A stretch of DNA of 64,000 nucleotides from Nocardioides sp. YR527 (GTDB taxonomy: Bacteria; Actinomycetota; Actinomycetes; Propionibacteriales; Nocardioidaceae), in contig NZ_FNFN01000001.1 in the NCBI RefSeq assembly GCF_900101045.1, forward strand, positions 62,001 through 126,000. Reading direction: 5' to 3'. The notes under the pieces were generated by a model. It did no database searches and was not told where the DNA came from. It was given only the letters and a program-made list of their open reading frames with translations. Positions within the stretch are counted from its first letter, which is position 1. Each line of letters begins with the position of its first letter. The position numbers were made by a program, and so were the translations under genes. This document shows positions 24,174 through 34,800 of this stretch, in pieces.

Positions 24174-25849
24174 CGGGACTCCTCGGGGGCAGTGCCGGCA
24201 GGTGGGGCGGTGGGTGGGGCGAGCGGAGCGGCGCCCGGCAGGGTCGCGATGAAGACCGCTCCGGGGCGCTCCTCCGACCCGCTATTCTCCACCTCGACCT
24301 CGCCGCCGCGTGCGCGGCACACCAGCTGCACCAGCGCGAGCCCCACGCCCCGGCCGCTGGCGTCGCGCGGCTTGGTGCTGAAACCGCGCCGGAAGATCTC
24401 GGGCAGACGCTCTGCCGGTACGCCGCCGCCGGTGTCGGAGACGCGCACCTTCACGGTCTCGCCCTCGGAGGTCAGGCGTACGCCGACGCGGCCGTCGAGC
24501 GGCCCGACCAGGGCGGCCGCGTCGACGGCGTTGTCGACCAGGTTGCCGAGGACGGTGACCACGTCGGCCGAGCCGTCGGGGGTGAGCCGGGGGAGCGAGC
24601 TGGCGGCGTCCAGGTCGATGCTCACCCGTCGTTCGGCGGCCAGGCTGGCCTTGGCGACGAGCAGCGCGGCCACGGCGGGGTCGTCGATCCGGGAGGTGAT
24701 GTGGTCGCTCAGGGCCGCCCGGCGGGCGGTCAGCCCGGTGACGAAGCGGCCCACCTCGGCGTACTCCTCGAGCTCGAGGAGCCCGGTGATGGTGTGCAGC
24801 TGGTTGCTGAACTCGTGGGTCTGCGCCCGCAGGGTCTCGGTGACGCTCTCCCGGGCGTTGAGCTCGCTCTGCAGCGCCACCAGCTCGGTGCGGTCGCGCA
24901 GCGTGGTGACAGTGCCGGCGGGGCGGCCGTCGTGGTGGACCCGGTTGCGGTTGAGCACGAGCACCCGCTCGCCGGCGACCAGCGGTGCGTCGTGCACCTC
25001 CTCGGGCCCGCTGAGCAGGGCGAGGGTCTCGGCGGGCAGGTCGAGCTCGTCGAGCCGGCGCCCGGTCGGGTCCTCCCGAAGCCCCAGCAGCTCGCGGGCG
25101 CTGTCGCTCATCAGGCTGACCCGCTCGTCGGCGCCCACGGCCAGCACCCCCTCTCTGATCGAGCGCAGCAGGCCTTCGCGGTGGTCGGCGAGGGCGGCGA
25201 TGTCGCGGGGCTCCAGCCCACGTGTACGCCGCTTGATCAGCCGCGCCAGCAGCCACGACCCCAGCACCCCGAGCGCGAGGCCGGCCAGGAGCACGGTGAG
25301 CGCATCGGCCCAGGTGCGGGCGAGGCGCTCGGTCAGCGGCGGATAGTCCTCGGTCACCACGACGACGCCGACCGGACGTGGCGCCTCGGGGTCCGTACCG
25401 GTCGAGCCTCCGCCGTAGACCGGGACCTGGGCGGCGATCGCCCGGCGGCCGGCGTCGTCGATGTCGCCGGACCAGGCCCGGCTGGTCTCGCGCCTGCCCA
25501 GGTCGAGCCTCTCGCCGACCCGGGTGGGGTCGGTGGCCACGAGCACCTCGCCGTCGAGGCCGGTGAGATAGGCGGTGTCGGCGCCCGCGTCCGCGGCCCG
25601 CGTCTGCAGGTAGAAGCTCAGGGCCTGCCGGTCGGGGGTGCTGGTCAGCCCGTCCTGGACCGCCGCGATCCCGGCCAGGCTCTCCGCCGCGGCGCGCAGC
25701 CGGTCCTCGCGGGAGTCACGGAAGTCGGCGTCGCTCTGCCGTAGGGAGACGATGCTGGTCGCGACGACGACGAGCAGCAGCACCGAGAGCTGCAGCACCA
25801 GCACCTGCCCGGCCAGCGACAGGTGCCGGCGCGATCGCGGTGACCACAA
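24170..25849 (-). CDS. CitA/DcuS-type sensor histidine kinase
   Basis: 559 aa. Start TTG 25847-25849 (LWSPRSRRHLSLAGQ) is preferred because AGGAGG lies 9 nt upstream (25859-25864); a TTG at 25858 abuts that sequence and is too close. Order: TM1 (about 15-35), an extracytoplasmic sensor region (36-175), TM2 (about 180-200), a PAS-like domain (220-320), the H-box with HEFSNQLHTITGLLEL typical of citrate-type kinases, and an HATPase domain (NLVDNAVDAAALVG, GRGVGLALVQLV). Probable signal: a di- or tricarboxylate. Confidence 0.93.
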   Translation of the reverse strand: MWSPRSRRHLSLAGQVLVLQLSVLLLVVVATSIVSLRQSDADFRDSREDRLRAAAESLAGIAAVQDGLTSTPDRQALSFYLQTRAADAGADTAYLTGLDGEVLVATDPTRVGERLDLGRRETSRAWSGDIDDAGRRAIAAQVPVYGGGSTGTDPEAPRPVGVVVVTEDYPPLTERLARTWADALTVLLAGLALGVLGSWLLARLIKRRTRGLEPRDIAALADHREGLLRSIREGVLAVGADERVSLMSDSARELLGLREDPTGRRLDELDLPAETLALLSGPEEVHDAPLVAGERVLVLNRNRVHHDGRPAGTVTTLRDRTELVALQSELNARESVTETLRAQTHEFSNQLHTITGLLELEEYAEVGRFVTGLTARRAALSDHITSRIDDPAVAALLVAKASLAAERRVSIDLDAASSLPRLTPDGSADVVTVLGNLVDNAVDAAALVGPLDGRVGVRLTSEGETVKVRVSDTGGGVPAERLPEIFRRGFSTKPRDASGRGVGLALVQLVCRARGGEVEVENSGSEERPGAVFIATLPGAAPLAPPTAPPAGTAPEESR

Positions 25850-25858
25850 GTTACACAA

Positions 25859-25950
25859 CCTCCTTTGGTTGCCGAATGGTGACGGCGCTCACCTCGGACT
25901 GTGACCATCGCCACTGACCGTTTCATCCCCCTGAGTCTGGAGGCCAGCCG
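25859..25950. promoter_or_regulatory. Divergent promoter gap between kinase and tctC
   Basis: 92 bp. It holds the kinase Shine-Dalgarno (complement of CCTCCTTT, 25859-25866) at one end and GGAGG before tctC at the other. A GGTGA-n6-TCACC inverted repeat (25878-25882, 25889-25893) is a candidate regulator site; unproven. Confidence 0.45.
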
Positions 25951-27018
25951 TTGTCGACGCCGACATCGCAGTCCCCGCCCGATCCGAGCCGGCCGCCGCT
26001 GCCGCCGCAGCAGAGGCAATCGCGTCGGGCAGCGAGCATACGCCGTACCCGTGCTCTCGCAGTCGTGCTCGTGACCTGCCTGCTCGCCGCGGCATCGGCC
26101 TGCGGCGTGACCCGTGGCGCGGAGTCCCGCGACCTCGACATGTGGATCCCGAACAGCCCCGGAGGCGGCTATGACCAGACCGGTCGCGCGGCCGTGGGGG
26201 TCCTCGACCGCGACAACATGACCGGCGGCGACATCCAGGTGACCAACATCCTGGGCGCCGGCGGCTCCGTCGCGATGTCCCGCCTGATGAGCGAGGAGGG
26301 CAACGGCAACCTGCTCATGACCATCGGTCTGGGCGTCGTCGGCTCCACCTACTCCTTCGGTGTGGACGCCCGTCCCCAGGACGCCACCCCGATCGCCCAG
26401 CTCATCGAGGAGCAGGAGGGTGTGCTGGTTCCGGCCGACTCGCCGTTCAAGACCATCGACGACCTGGTGAAGGCCTGGGCCGAGGACCCCGAGTCGATCG
26501 TGGTCGGCGGCGGCTCCTCGCCCGGTGGCCCCGACCACCTCTTCCCGATGCAGCTGGCCGAGGCCGCCGGCATCGACCCGAAGGAGGTCAAGTACGTCCC
26601 CTATGACGGCGGTGGTCCGCTCACCAGCGCGCTGCTGGGTCACAAGATCGAGGTCGGCTTCTCCGGTCTCGCCGAGTTCGAGGGCCAGGTGGAGGCCGGC
26701 GAGCTCCGGGTCCTGGCCGTCTCGGGCGACGAGCGCGGCACCGGCGTCTTCGCCGACGCGCCGACGCTGACCGAGAGCGGCATCGACCTGGTCTTCCTCA
26801 ACTGGCGCGGCGTGCTCGCCCCGCCGGGCATCAGCGCCGAGCGCCGGCAGGAGCTGATCGACCTCCTCACCCGGATGCACGACTCGAAGCAGTGGCAGCA
26901 GGCGCTGAAGGACAACGGCTGGACCGACGCCTTCGTGACCGGCGACGACTTCGACGACCTGCTGGTCGAGCAGGACCAGCGCGTCGCCTCGACCCTGAAG
27001 GAGCTGGATCTGCTGTGA
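25951..27018 (+). CDS. tctC: Tripartite tricarboxylate transporter binding lipoprotein
   Basis: 355 aa. TTG 25951 preceded by CTGGAGGCC. Lipoprotein signal with lipobox LAAASAC, Cys at about residue 51. Ligand-binding features of the TctC/Bug family: MWIPNSPGGGYDQTGRAA, TNILGAGGSVAMSRL, VGGGSSPGGPDHLFPMQLA and VKYVPYDGGGPLTSALL. Captures citrate or a related acid outside the membrane and passes it to TctA/TctB. First gene of tctC-tctB-tctA-usp; divergent from the two-component genes. Confidence 0.93.
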   Translation: MSTPTSQSPPDPSRPPLPPQQRQSRRAASIRRTRALAVVLVTCLLAAASACGVTRGAESRDLDMWIPNSPGGGYDQTGRAAVGVLDRDNMTGGDIQVTNILGAGGSVAMSRLMSEEGNGNLLMTIGLGVVGSTYSFGVDARPQDATPIAQLIEEQEGVLVPADSPFKTIDDLVKAWAEDPESIVVGGGSSPGGPDHLFPMQLAEAAGIDPKEVKYVPYDGGGPLTSALLGHKIEVGFSGLAEFEGQVEAGELRVLAVSGDERGTGVFADAPTLTESGIDLVFLNWRGVLAPPGISAERRQELIDLLTRMHDSKQWQQALKDNGWTDAFVTGDDFDDLLVEQDQRVASTLKELDLL

Positions 27019-27545
27019 GCGTCCACGAAACCGAGACCCAACCTCCCGAGCCCACGAGCACCGTGCGGCGGGTCGACTTCGGCCAGTACGGTCTGGCCCT
27101 GTTCCTGGTCGTCGTCGGGATCTACACCGTCATCGACGCCAGTGGCCTGGACGTCGGCTTCGCCGACCCGGTCGGCCCCCGCGCCTTCCCGTACGTCATC
27201 GGCGCCGGCCTCGTCGTCGTCGGTGTGCTGCTGGCGGTCGCCACCGCCCGCGGCTCCCAGCCGGAGCCCGAGGAGGGCGAGGACGTCGATCTGAGCCAGT
27301 CGGCCGACTGGCTGACCGTCCTCAAGCTGGTCGCGGTCCTGCTGTTCACGGTCGCGACCGTGAACCTGCTCGGCTGGGCGATCTCGGGCGCGGCGCTGTT
27401 CGCCGGCGCCGCGTGGTGCCTCGGCAGCCGAACGCTCGTGCGGGACGTGATCGTCGGGCTCGTCCTCTCGGTCGCCAGCTGGTACGCCTTCTACGTCGGT
27501 CTGGGCATCCCGCTCACCCCTGGCGTACTCGACGGGATCCTGTGA
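27015..27545 (+). CDS. tctB: Tripartite tricarboxylate transporter small membrane subunit
   Basis: 176 aa. GTG 27015 overlaps the tctC stop. About four membrane helices (YGLALFLVVVGIYTV, FPYVIGAGLVVVGVLLAVA, VLKLVAVLLFTVATVNLLG, VIVGLVLSVASWYAFYVGL). The small helical subunit of the TTT family, essential but non-catalytic in known systems. Between tctC and tctA. Confidence 0.9.
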   Translation: MSVHETETQPPEPTSTVRRVDFGQYGLALFLVVVGIYTVIDASGLDVGFADPVGPRAFPYVIGAGLVVVGVLLAVATARGSQPEPEEGEDVDLSQSADWLTVLKLVAVLLFTVATVNLLGWAISGAALFAGAAWCLGSRTLVRDVIVGLVLSVASWYAFYVGLGIPLTPGVLDGIL

Positions 27546-27555
27546 GGACTGACTG

Positions 27556-29079
27556 ATGGAGAACTTCGAACTGCTCATGGGCGGACTCGAGTCCGCCCTG
27601 ACCCCGATGAACCTGCTCTACGCCGCCATCGGCGTGCTGCTGGGCACCTTCGTCGGCGTGCTGCCCGGCATCGGGCCGGCGATGGCCATCGCGCTGCTGC
27701 TGCCCGTGACGTACCGGCTCGAGCCGACCAGCGCGTTCATCATGTTCGCCGGCCTCTACTACGGCGGCATGTACGGCGGCTCCACCACCTCGATCCTGCT
27801 GAACACACCGGGGGAGTCCGCCTCGGTGATGACGGCGCTGGAGGGCAACCGGATGGCCAGAGCGGGGCGTGGCGCGCAGGCGCTGGCCACCGCCGCGGTC
27901 GGCTCGTTCGTCGCCGGCACCATCGGCACCATCCTGGTGGCCTTCTTCTCGCCGGCCCTGGCCGACGTGGCCGTCGAGCTGGGTGCGCCGTCGTACTTCG
28001 CGCTGATGGTCCTGGCCCTGGTCATGACCACGACGGTGCTCGGCACCTCGGCCCTGCGCGGCTTCGCGGCGCTGTTCCTCGGTCTGGCGATCGGCCTGGT
28101 CGGTCTCGATCTCAACACCGGCCAGCCGCGGCTCACCTTCGGTGTCACCCAGCTCGTCGACCGGCTCGACATCGTGGTCGTCGCGGTCGGCATCTTCGCC
28201 CTCGGCGAGGCCCTGTGGGTGGCCGCCCACCTGCGCCGCCGCCCGGCGCACGTGGTCCCGGTGGGCCGGCCGTGGATGGGCCGCGACGACTGGGGCCGCT
28301 CCTGGAAGCCGTGGCTGCGCGGCACCGCGTTCGGGTTCCCGTTCGGTGCCCTTCCCGCCGGTGGCGCCGAGATCCCGACGTTCCTCTCGTACCTGACCGA
28401 GCGGAAGCTCTCCAAGCGCGGCGACTTCGGCCGTGGCGCGATCGAGGGCGTCGCCGGGCCGGAGGCGGCCAACAACGCCTCGGCCGCCGGGATGTTCGTG
28501 CCGATGCTGGCTCTCGGTCTGCCGGTGACCGCCACCGCCGCGGTGATGCTCTCCGCGCTCCAGGGCTACGGCATCACCCCGGGCCCGCAGCTGATGACCG
28601 ACCACGCCGACCTGGTGTGGACGCTGCTGGCCAGCCTCCTGATCGGCAACACCCTGCTGCTGGTGCTCAACCTGCCGCTGGCGCCGCTGTGGGCCCGGCT
28701 GCTGCGGATCCCCCGTCCGCAGCTCTACGCGGGCATCCTGTTCTTCGCCTGCCTGGGTGCGTACGCCACCAACCTGGACCCCTTCGACATCGGGCTGCTG
28801 GTCGCGTTCGGTCTGCTCGGCCTGATGATGCGCCGCTTCGGACTGCCGGTGCTCCCGTTGATCCTGGGTGTCATCCTGGGACCGCTGATGGAGACCAAGC
28901 TGCGCGAGGCGCTGACGATCTCGGGCGGTGACTACACGGCGCTGCTGAGCGAGCCGCTCGCGGTGGTCATCTACATCCTGATCGCGCTGTTCATCCTGGG
29001 GCGGCCGTTCATCGCCCGGCTCAGGGCACGGGCCGAGCAGTCGGCCGAGGTCGAGGACGAGAAGGAGCTGGTGGACTGA
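27556..29079 (+). CDS. tctA: Tripartite tricarboxylate transporter large permease
   Basis: 507 aa, ATG 27556 with GAGGACTG upstream. About 11-12 membrane helices. TctA signature segments: [41 protein letters not shown] and the second inverted repeat [45 protein letters not shown]. It is the channel-forming subunit driven by the ion gradient. Its stop overlaps the start of the Usp gene by one base. Confidence 0.95.
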   Translation: MENFELLMGGLESALTPMNLLYAAIGVLLGTFVGVLPGIGPAMAIALLLPVTYRLEPTSAFIMFAGLYYGGMYGGSTTSILLNTPGESASVMTALEGNRMARAGRGAQALATAAVGSFVAGTIGTILVAFFSPALADVAVELGAPSYFALMVLALVMTTTVLGTSALRGFAALFLGLAIGLVGLDLNTGQPRLTFGVTQLVDRLDIVVVAVGIFALGEALWVAAHLRRRPAHVVPVGRPWMGRDDWGRSWKPWLRGTAFGFPFGALPAGGAEIPTFLSYLTERKLSKRGDFGRGAIEGVAGPEAANNASAAGMFVPMLALGLPVTATAAVMLSALQGYGITPGPQLMTDHADLVWTLLASLLIGNTLLLVLNLPLAPLWARLLRIPRPQLYAGILFFACLGAYATNLDPFDIGLLVAFGLLGLMMRRFGLPVLPLILGVILGPLMETKLREALTISGGDYTALLSEPLAVVIYILIALFILGRPFIARLRARAEQSAEVEDEKELVD

Positions 29080-29501
29080 TGAGTGAGACTCCCGCAGGTG
29101 GCTGGGTGGTCGTGGCGTGGGCGCCCGACGTGTTCGGCTCGGTCGCGCTGGACTGGGCGCTCGCCGACGCTTCGCGTCGCGACCGTGGGGTCGTGGTCGT
29201 CAACGCCTCCCGGGGCGACGCCCTGGTCGACGACCGCTACGCCCTCGACGAGCAGCTCGGTGAGCTCGAGCGCCGGCTCACGGAGTCGGGCCGGCCCCAC
29301 GAGATCCGGCAGTCCATCGACCCGGACGTCGCCGGTGCCGTCCTCGACGCCGCCGAGCAGCTCGACGCCAAGCTGGTCGTGGTCGGTCTGCGGCGGCGTA
29401 CGCCGGTCGGCAAGCTGCTGATGGGCAGCGTCGCGCAGCGGATCCTGCTCGGCGCCTCCTGCCCGGTCCTGTCCGTGAAGCCGGGCTCGGTCCCCGACTG
29501 A
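29079..29501 (+). CDS. Universal stress protein (UspA family)
   Basis: 140 aa. ATG overlaps the tctA TGA (29077-29081). Single Usp domain with nucleotide-binding-type loop [20 protein letters not shown] and C-terminal [13 protein letters not shown]. Usp proteins often sit beside tctCBA in actinobacteria; a role in tuning uptake is inference. Confidence 0.88.
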   Translation: MSETPAGGWVVVAWAPDVFGSVALDWALADASRRDRGVVVVNASRGDALVDDRYALDEQLGELERRLTESGRPHEIRQSIDPDVAGAVLDAAEQLDAKLVVVGLRRRTPVGKLLMGSVAQRILLGASCPVLSVKPGSVPD

Positions 29502-29551
29502 TAGACGCGAGGGTTCGGTCTCAGGGCTTGCGCCCGTCATACTTCACGGTG

Positions 29552-31012
29552 ATGAGCACTGCGACCGAACCCTCCGCCGAGACCGCCCAGCCAGCTGACC
29601 AGAAGGTCCTATCGGTCGCCATGGTGACCCTCGGGTGCACCCGCAACGAGGTGGACTCCGAGGAGCTCGCCGGCCGCCTGACCGCCGGTGGCTTCCGCCT
29701 GGTCGCCGACCCGGACGAGGCCGACACGGTGGTGGTCAACACCTGCGGGTTCGTCGAGCAGGCGAAGAAGGACTCGGTCGACACGCTGCTCGAGGCAGCC
29801 GACCTCAAGGAGACGGGGAAGGCCCAGGCGGTCGTCGCGGTCGGCTGCATGGCCGAGCGCTACGGCAAGGACCTGGCCGCCGAGCTCCCCGAGGCCGACG
29901 CGGTGCTCGGCTTCGACGACTACCCCGACATCGCCGCCAAGCTCCGCGCGATCCTGGCCGGTGAGACCCACCACCCGCACACGCCCCAGGACCGGCGCCT
30001 GCTGCTCCCGATCTCCCCGGTCGAGCGCGACGCCTCCGCCATCTCGGTCCCCGGCATGGCCGCGGTCGACCAGGTGCCCGGTTTCGCAGGACGTACGCGG
30101 CTCGACGACGCCCCGTGGGCGCCGCTGAAGCTCGCCTCTGGCTGTGACCGCCGGTGCACCTTCTGCGCGATCCCGCAGTTCCGCGGCTCCTTCGTCTCGC
30201 GGCGCCCCTCCGACGTGCTCCACGAGGCCCAGTGGCTGGCTCAGCAGGGCGTCAAGGAGCTCTTCCTGGTCTCGGAGAACTCCACCTCCTACGGCAAGGA
30301 CCTCGGCGACATCCGGCTGCTCGAGACCCTCCTGCCGGAGCTGGCCGGCATCGACGGCATCGAGCGCGTACGCGTCTCCTACCTCCAGCCCGCCGAGACC
30401 CGGCCCGACCTGCTCAAGGTCATCGGCACCACGCCCGGCGTCACGCCCTACTTCGACCTGAGCTTCCAGCACGCCTCCAACGCCGTCCTGCGGCGGATGA
30501 AGCGCTTCGGCGACCCGGAGAGCTTCCTGGGCCTGCTTTCGCAGATCCGTGCCTATGACCCCACCGCCGGGGTCCGGTCCAACGTCATCGTCGGCTTCCC
30601 CGGCGAGACCGAGGAGGACCTCGAGATCCTCACCGACTTCCTGGTCGCGGCACGCATGGACGTCACCGGCGTCTTCGGCTACTCCGACGAGGAGGGCACC
30701 GAGGCCGCCGGCTTCGACGAGTCGCTCAAGCTGGACGCCGATGAGATCCGCGCCCGCGTCGAGCACGTCAACGAGCTCGTCGAGGAGCTCACCGCCCAGC
30801 GCGCCGAGGAGCGGATCGGGGAGCAGGTCGTCGTGCTCGTCGAGGAGACCTCCGACGGCGAGATCTGGGGCCGGTCCGCCCACCAGGGGCCCGAGGTCGA
30901 CGGGATGACCTCCCTCGAGGGAGACATCGAGGGCGTACGTCCAGGTGATCTCGTCAGCGCGACCGTCATCGCCTCCGAAGGCGTTGACCTCGTCGCCGAA
31001 GTGAACAAGTAG
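29552..31012 (+). CDS. rimO: Ribosomal protein S12 methylthiotransferase
   Basis: 486 aa from ATG 29552 ([20 protein letters not shown]); an ATG at 29528 is less likely. Radical-SAM enzyme that methylthiolates an aspartate of S12. N-terminal MTTase domain with cysteines in [27 protein letters not shown] and VGCMAERYG; radical-SAM cluster C198, C202, C205 in [20 protein letters not shown]-terminal TRAM-like domain. SVSRRP-like context ([16 protein letters not shown]) marks RimO rather than MiaB. Followed by pgsA after 10 bp. Confidence 0.94.
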   Translation: MSTATEPSAETAQPADQKVLSVAMVTLGCTRNEVDSEELAGRLTAGGFRLVADPDEADTVVVNTCGFVEQAKKDSVDTLLEAADLKETGKAQAVVAVGCMAERYGKDLAAELPEADAVLGFDDYPDIAAKLRAILAGETHHPHTPQDRRLLLPISPVERDASAISVPGMAAVDQVPGFAGRTRLDDAPWAPLKLASGCDRRCTFCAIPQFRGSFVSRRPSDVLHEAQWLAQQGVKELFLVSENSTSYGKDLGDIRLLETLLPELAGIDGIERVRVSYLQPAETRPDLLKVIGTTPGVTPYFDLSFQHASNAVLRRMKRFGDPESFLGLLSQIRAYDPTAGVRSNVIVGFPGETEEDLEILTDFLVAARMDVTGVFGYSDEEGTEAAGFDESLKLDADEIRARVEHVNELVEELTAQRAEERIGEQVVVLVEETSDGEIWGRSAHQGPEVDGMTSLEGDIEGVRPGDLVSATVIASEGVDLVAEVNK

Positions 31013-31022
31013 GGTTCGCCGC

Positions 31023-31649
31023 GTGAACGAGATCGCCGAGAAGACCAGCAACTGGAACGTACCCAACGCGCTGACCACGCTGCGGATCCTCGCGGTGCCG
31101 TTCTTCGCCTGGGCGCTGCTCGCCGACGGTGGCGACAACCCGACCCTGCGCTGGGTCTCCTTCGCGATCTTCGCGCTGGCGATGATCACCGACAAGATCG
31201 ACGGTGACCTGGCCCGCAAGCACAACCTGATCACCGACTTCGGCAAGATCGCCGACCCGATCGCCGACAAGGCGGTCACCGGGATGGCCTTCATCGGCCT
31301 CTCGATCGTCGGCGACATCTGGTGGTGGGTGACCATCATCGTGCTGTTGCGCGAGTGGAGCGTCACGATCCTGCGCCTCTCGGTGCTCAAGAAGATCGTG
31401 ATCGCCGCCGACCAGCTCGGCAAGATCAAGACCACGGTGCAGGCGGTCGCCCTCGGCGGCCTGCTGATGCCGCTGCCGCACGGTTCCGCCCACGGTGGCG
31501 CCTTCGGCGACGCCCTGGTCGGGGAGCTGCTCTTCTACGCCTTCCAGGTCTGCCTCGCGGTCGCGGTCGCGCTGACGATGTGGTCGGGTGCGCAGTTCTT
31601 CCACGGCGTGTGGAAGCAGCGCGCCTCGCTGCGCGGCGGGGCCGAGTAG
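31023..31649 (+). CDS. pgsA: CDP-diacylglycerol-glycerol-3-phosphate phosphatidyltransferase
   Basis: 208-aa integral membrane enzyme. GTG 31023. The CDP-alcohol phosphotransferase motif D-x2-DG-x2-A-R-x8-G-x3-D-x3-D is seen in DKIDGDLARKHNLITDFGKI followed by ADPIADK. About four to five hydrophobic helices. Makes phosphatidylglycerol phosphate. rimO-pgsA-cinA-clgR is the usual actinobacterial order. Confidence 0.93.
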   Translation: MNEIAEKTSNWNVPNALTTLRILAVPFFAWALLADGGDNPTLRWVSFAIFALAMITDKIDGDLARKHNLITDFGKIADPIADKAVTGMAFIGLSIVGDIWWWVTIIVLLREWSVTILRLSVLKKIVIAADQLGKIKTTVQAVALGGLLMPLPHGSAHGGAFGDALVGELLFYAFQVCLAVAVALTMWSGAQFFHGVWKQRASLRGGAE

Positions 31650-31688
31650 CCGCGACTGGTCTGGACCATTTCGACTAGTTGTAACTCC

Positions 31689-31720
31689 GTTACCCGACGT
31701 TCACCCAAGGCGCTCCCAAC
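31689..31720 (+). promoter_or_regulatory. PHO-box-like direct repeats
   Basis: Three adjacent units of 10-11 bp (31689-31698 GTTACCCGAC, 31699-31709 GTTCACCCAAG, 31710-31720 GCGCTCCCAAC). The middle one equals the Streptomyces PhoP direct-repeat core GTTCACC. It lies 114-145 bp before the start of a secreted nuclease/5'-nucleotidase, which suits phosphate control. Only the middle unit is close to consensus. Confidence 0.45.
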
Positions 31721-31833
31721 GAGACGTACGCCGGGTTAGAGTCACGTCGTTTCGGTCGGTCCTCAGCGATCGCACTGATCGGGCAGGCCGGCTGGCGCAC
31801 TCACTCTTTCACCTCATGCGGGGAGTCGTCTCA

Positions 31834-34800
31834 ATGCTGTCAGCACGTTCGCTGCTCGGATCGGCGGTGGGCCTCACGGTCGCAACCGCCGGTCTGTACG
31901 CAGTGGCTGTCCCGGTCGCGCAGGCAACGCCTGCCGGGGACAACCTGGTCATCTCCGAGGTCTACGGCGCCGGAGGCAACTCCGGCGCGGTCTACAACGC
32001 GGACTTCGTCGAGCTCTTCAACCCGACCGGCGAGGCGATCGCCCTCGACGGTCTGGCCATCCACTACCGTTCCGCGAGCGGCGGCAGCGGCGGCGCCCCG
32101 CAGGCACTGTCCGGCTCGGTGGCGGCGGGCGCGCACTACCTGATCCAGATGTCGGCCGCAGGCGCGACCGGCGAGGCGCTGCCGACCCCTGACCACACCG
32201 CGGCGCCGGCCTTCTCGATGGCCGCAGCGGGCGGGCAGATCTCCCTGCAGGAGGGCACCGCGGTGGTCGCGACCTCCGGGTCGACCGTCGGGGTCGCGGG
32301 CATCGTCGACTTCTTCGGCACCTCGGGCGCGACCTCCTTCGAGGGCGCCCCCGCGAGCACCACCGCGACCGCGACCCAGTCGCTGAGCCGCACCGGCGGT
32401 GCGGACACCGACGACAACTCCGCCGACTTCACCCGCACCGCGCCGACGCCGACCCCCTCCGGCGGCGAGCCGGAGGAGCCTGAGGAGCCCGGCGACCCGG
32501 TCGCGGCCACCCCGGCCGAGATCCAGGGCGAGGGCACCACCAGCCCGCTGGCCGGCCAGAACGTCACCACCTCCGGCATCGTCACCGCGGCCTACCCCAC
32601 GGGTGGGTTCTCCGGCTTCTACCTCCAGACCGAGGGCACCGGCGGCGAGCGCTCGCTCGCCGACCACCCGGCCTCGAACGCGGTCTTCGTCTACCAGACC
32701 CAGGCCGCCGGTGCGGTCACCGCCGAGGTCGGCGACAAGGTCACCGTGACCGGCCTGGTCAAGGAGTACGCCGGTCTGACCGAGGTCGAGGTCAGCGCGG
32801 CCACCGCCATCGTGACCGACGGCACCGGCGAGATCGCCCCGGTGACGACCGACTGGCCGGCCACGGTCGCCCAGAAGGAGTCCCTCGAAGGCATGCTCCT
32901 CGCCCCCGGTGAGCTGACCGTCGCCGACACCTACACCGGCTCCACGGTCTACGGCGAGCTCGGCCTCGCCTCCGGCGACAAGCCGCTGCTCCAGCCGACC
33001 GAGGTCGCCCGTCCGGGCTCGGCGGAGGCCGCGGCTGTCGCGGCCGACAACGCCGCCCGCCGGATCGTCCTCGACGACGGCCGCTCCACCTCGTGGCGGG
33101 TCCCGACCGACGCGGACCTCCCGTGGGTCTCCAACGACGTCCCGATCGCGGTCGGCGCCTCGGCCGACCTGGACCCGGTGATCTTCACCGAGGGCGGCTC
33201 GCCCACGGCCCCGACCTACCGGCTCCAGCCGACCGCGCCGATCTCGGCCGACCCGGCGACGTGGCCGGGTGACTTCGAGAACGTACGCACCGAGGCCCCC
33301 GACGCCGCCAAGCTCGGCGACGCCGACCTGAAGGTCGCCTCGTTCAACGTGCTCAACTACTTCACCACGCTCGGCGACGCCGACGACGACAACGTCGGTG
33401 ACGGCGGCTGCGAGGCGTACGTCGACCGGGCAGGTGACGGCAACAACGTCGCCGAGGGCTGCGACCAGCGCGGCGCCTGGGACCCCGAGGACTTCGAGCG
33501 CCAGCAGGCCAAGATCGTCTCCGCGATCAACGCGCTCGACGCCGACGTCGTGGGCCTGATGGAGATCGAGAACTCCACCACGCTCGGCGAGGAGCCGGGC
33601 GAGGCGACCGAGTCGCTGGTGGCCGCGCTCAACGCCGCGGCCGGTGCCGGCACCTGGGCGGCCAACCCGATCTCCTCCCAGCTCCCGGCCGACGGCATGG
33701 ACGTGATCACCAACGCGATCATCTACAAGCCGGGCTCGGTGAACCGGGTCGGCGAGGCGCTCGCCCTGGGCGACCAGAGCAACGACGACCAGGCCTTCGG
33801 CAACGCCCGCGAGCCGATCGGCCAGGTCTTCGAGCCGGCCGATGGTGGCGCGCCGCTCCTGTTCGTGGTCAACCACTTCAAGTCCAAGGGCTCGGCCGGT
33901 CCGTGGCCGGGCGATGCCGACACCGGTGACGGCCAGGGTGCCTCCAACGAGTCGCGGGTCCGTCAGGCGACGGCGCTGCGCGACTGGGTGGCCTCGGTCC
34001 AGGAGTCCGCGGGTGTCAGCGATGTCGCACTGGCCGGCGACTTCAACTCCTACACCTCCGAGGACCCGCTGCAGGTCCTCTACGAGGCCGGCTACGCCGA
34101 CTCCGAGAAGGTCTCCGGCAACGCCGAGTACAGCTACCTCTTCTCCGGGCTGGTCGGCTCTCTCGACCACATCCTGCTCAGCTCATCGCTGCAGGCCCGG
34201 GTCACCGGCACGGACATCTGGAACGTGAACTCCGGTGAGCCGATCCTGAAGGAGTACAGCCGCTACAACTACACCGGCACCGACCTGCACCAGAACGGTC
34301 CGTGGCGCTCCTCCGACCACGACCCCGTGGTCGTCGGGCTCTCCGCGGACGCGGCACCGGTCGACGTACAGGTGCTGGCCACCAACGACTTCCACGGCCG
34401 GATCCAGGCCAACGGGGCCGAGGCGGGCGCGGCGCTGCTCTCCGGGGCGGTCAAGCAGATGCGTACGGAGAACCCCAACACGGTCTTCGCCGCCGCCGGT
34501 GACCTGATCGGCGCCTCGACCTTCGAGTCGTTCATCCAGCACGACAAGCCCACCATCGACGCGCTCAACGAGGCGGGCCTGGAGGTCTCCGCGGTCGGCA
34601 ACCACGAGTTCGACGCCGGCTACGACGACCTGATCAACCGGGTGATGGCCTCTTATGACGAGGAGACCAACCCCGAGGGCGGTGCGGAGTGGGCCTACAT
34701 CGGCGCCAACGTCACCCTCAAGGCGACCGGCGACCCGGCCGTCCCGGCGACCTGGATCAAGGAGATGTCCGGCGTCAAGGTCGGCTTCGTGGGTGCAGTC

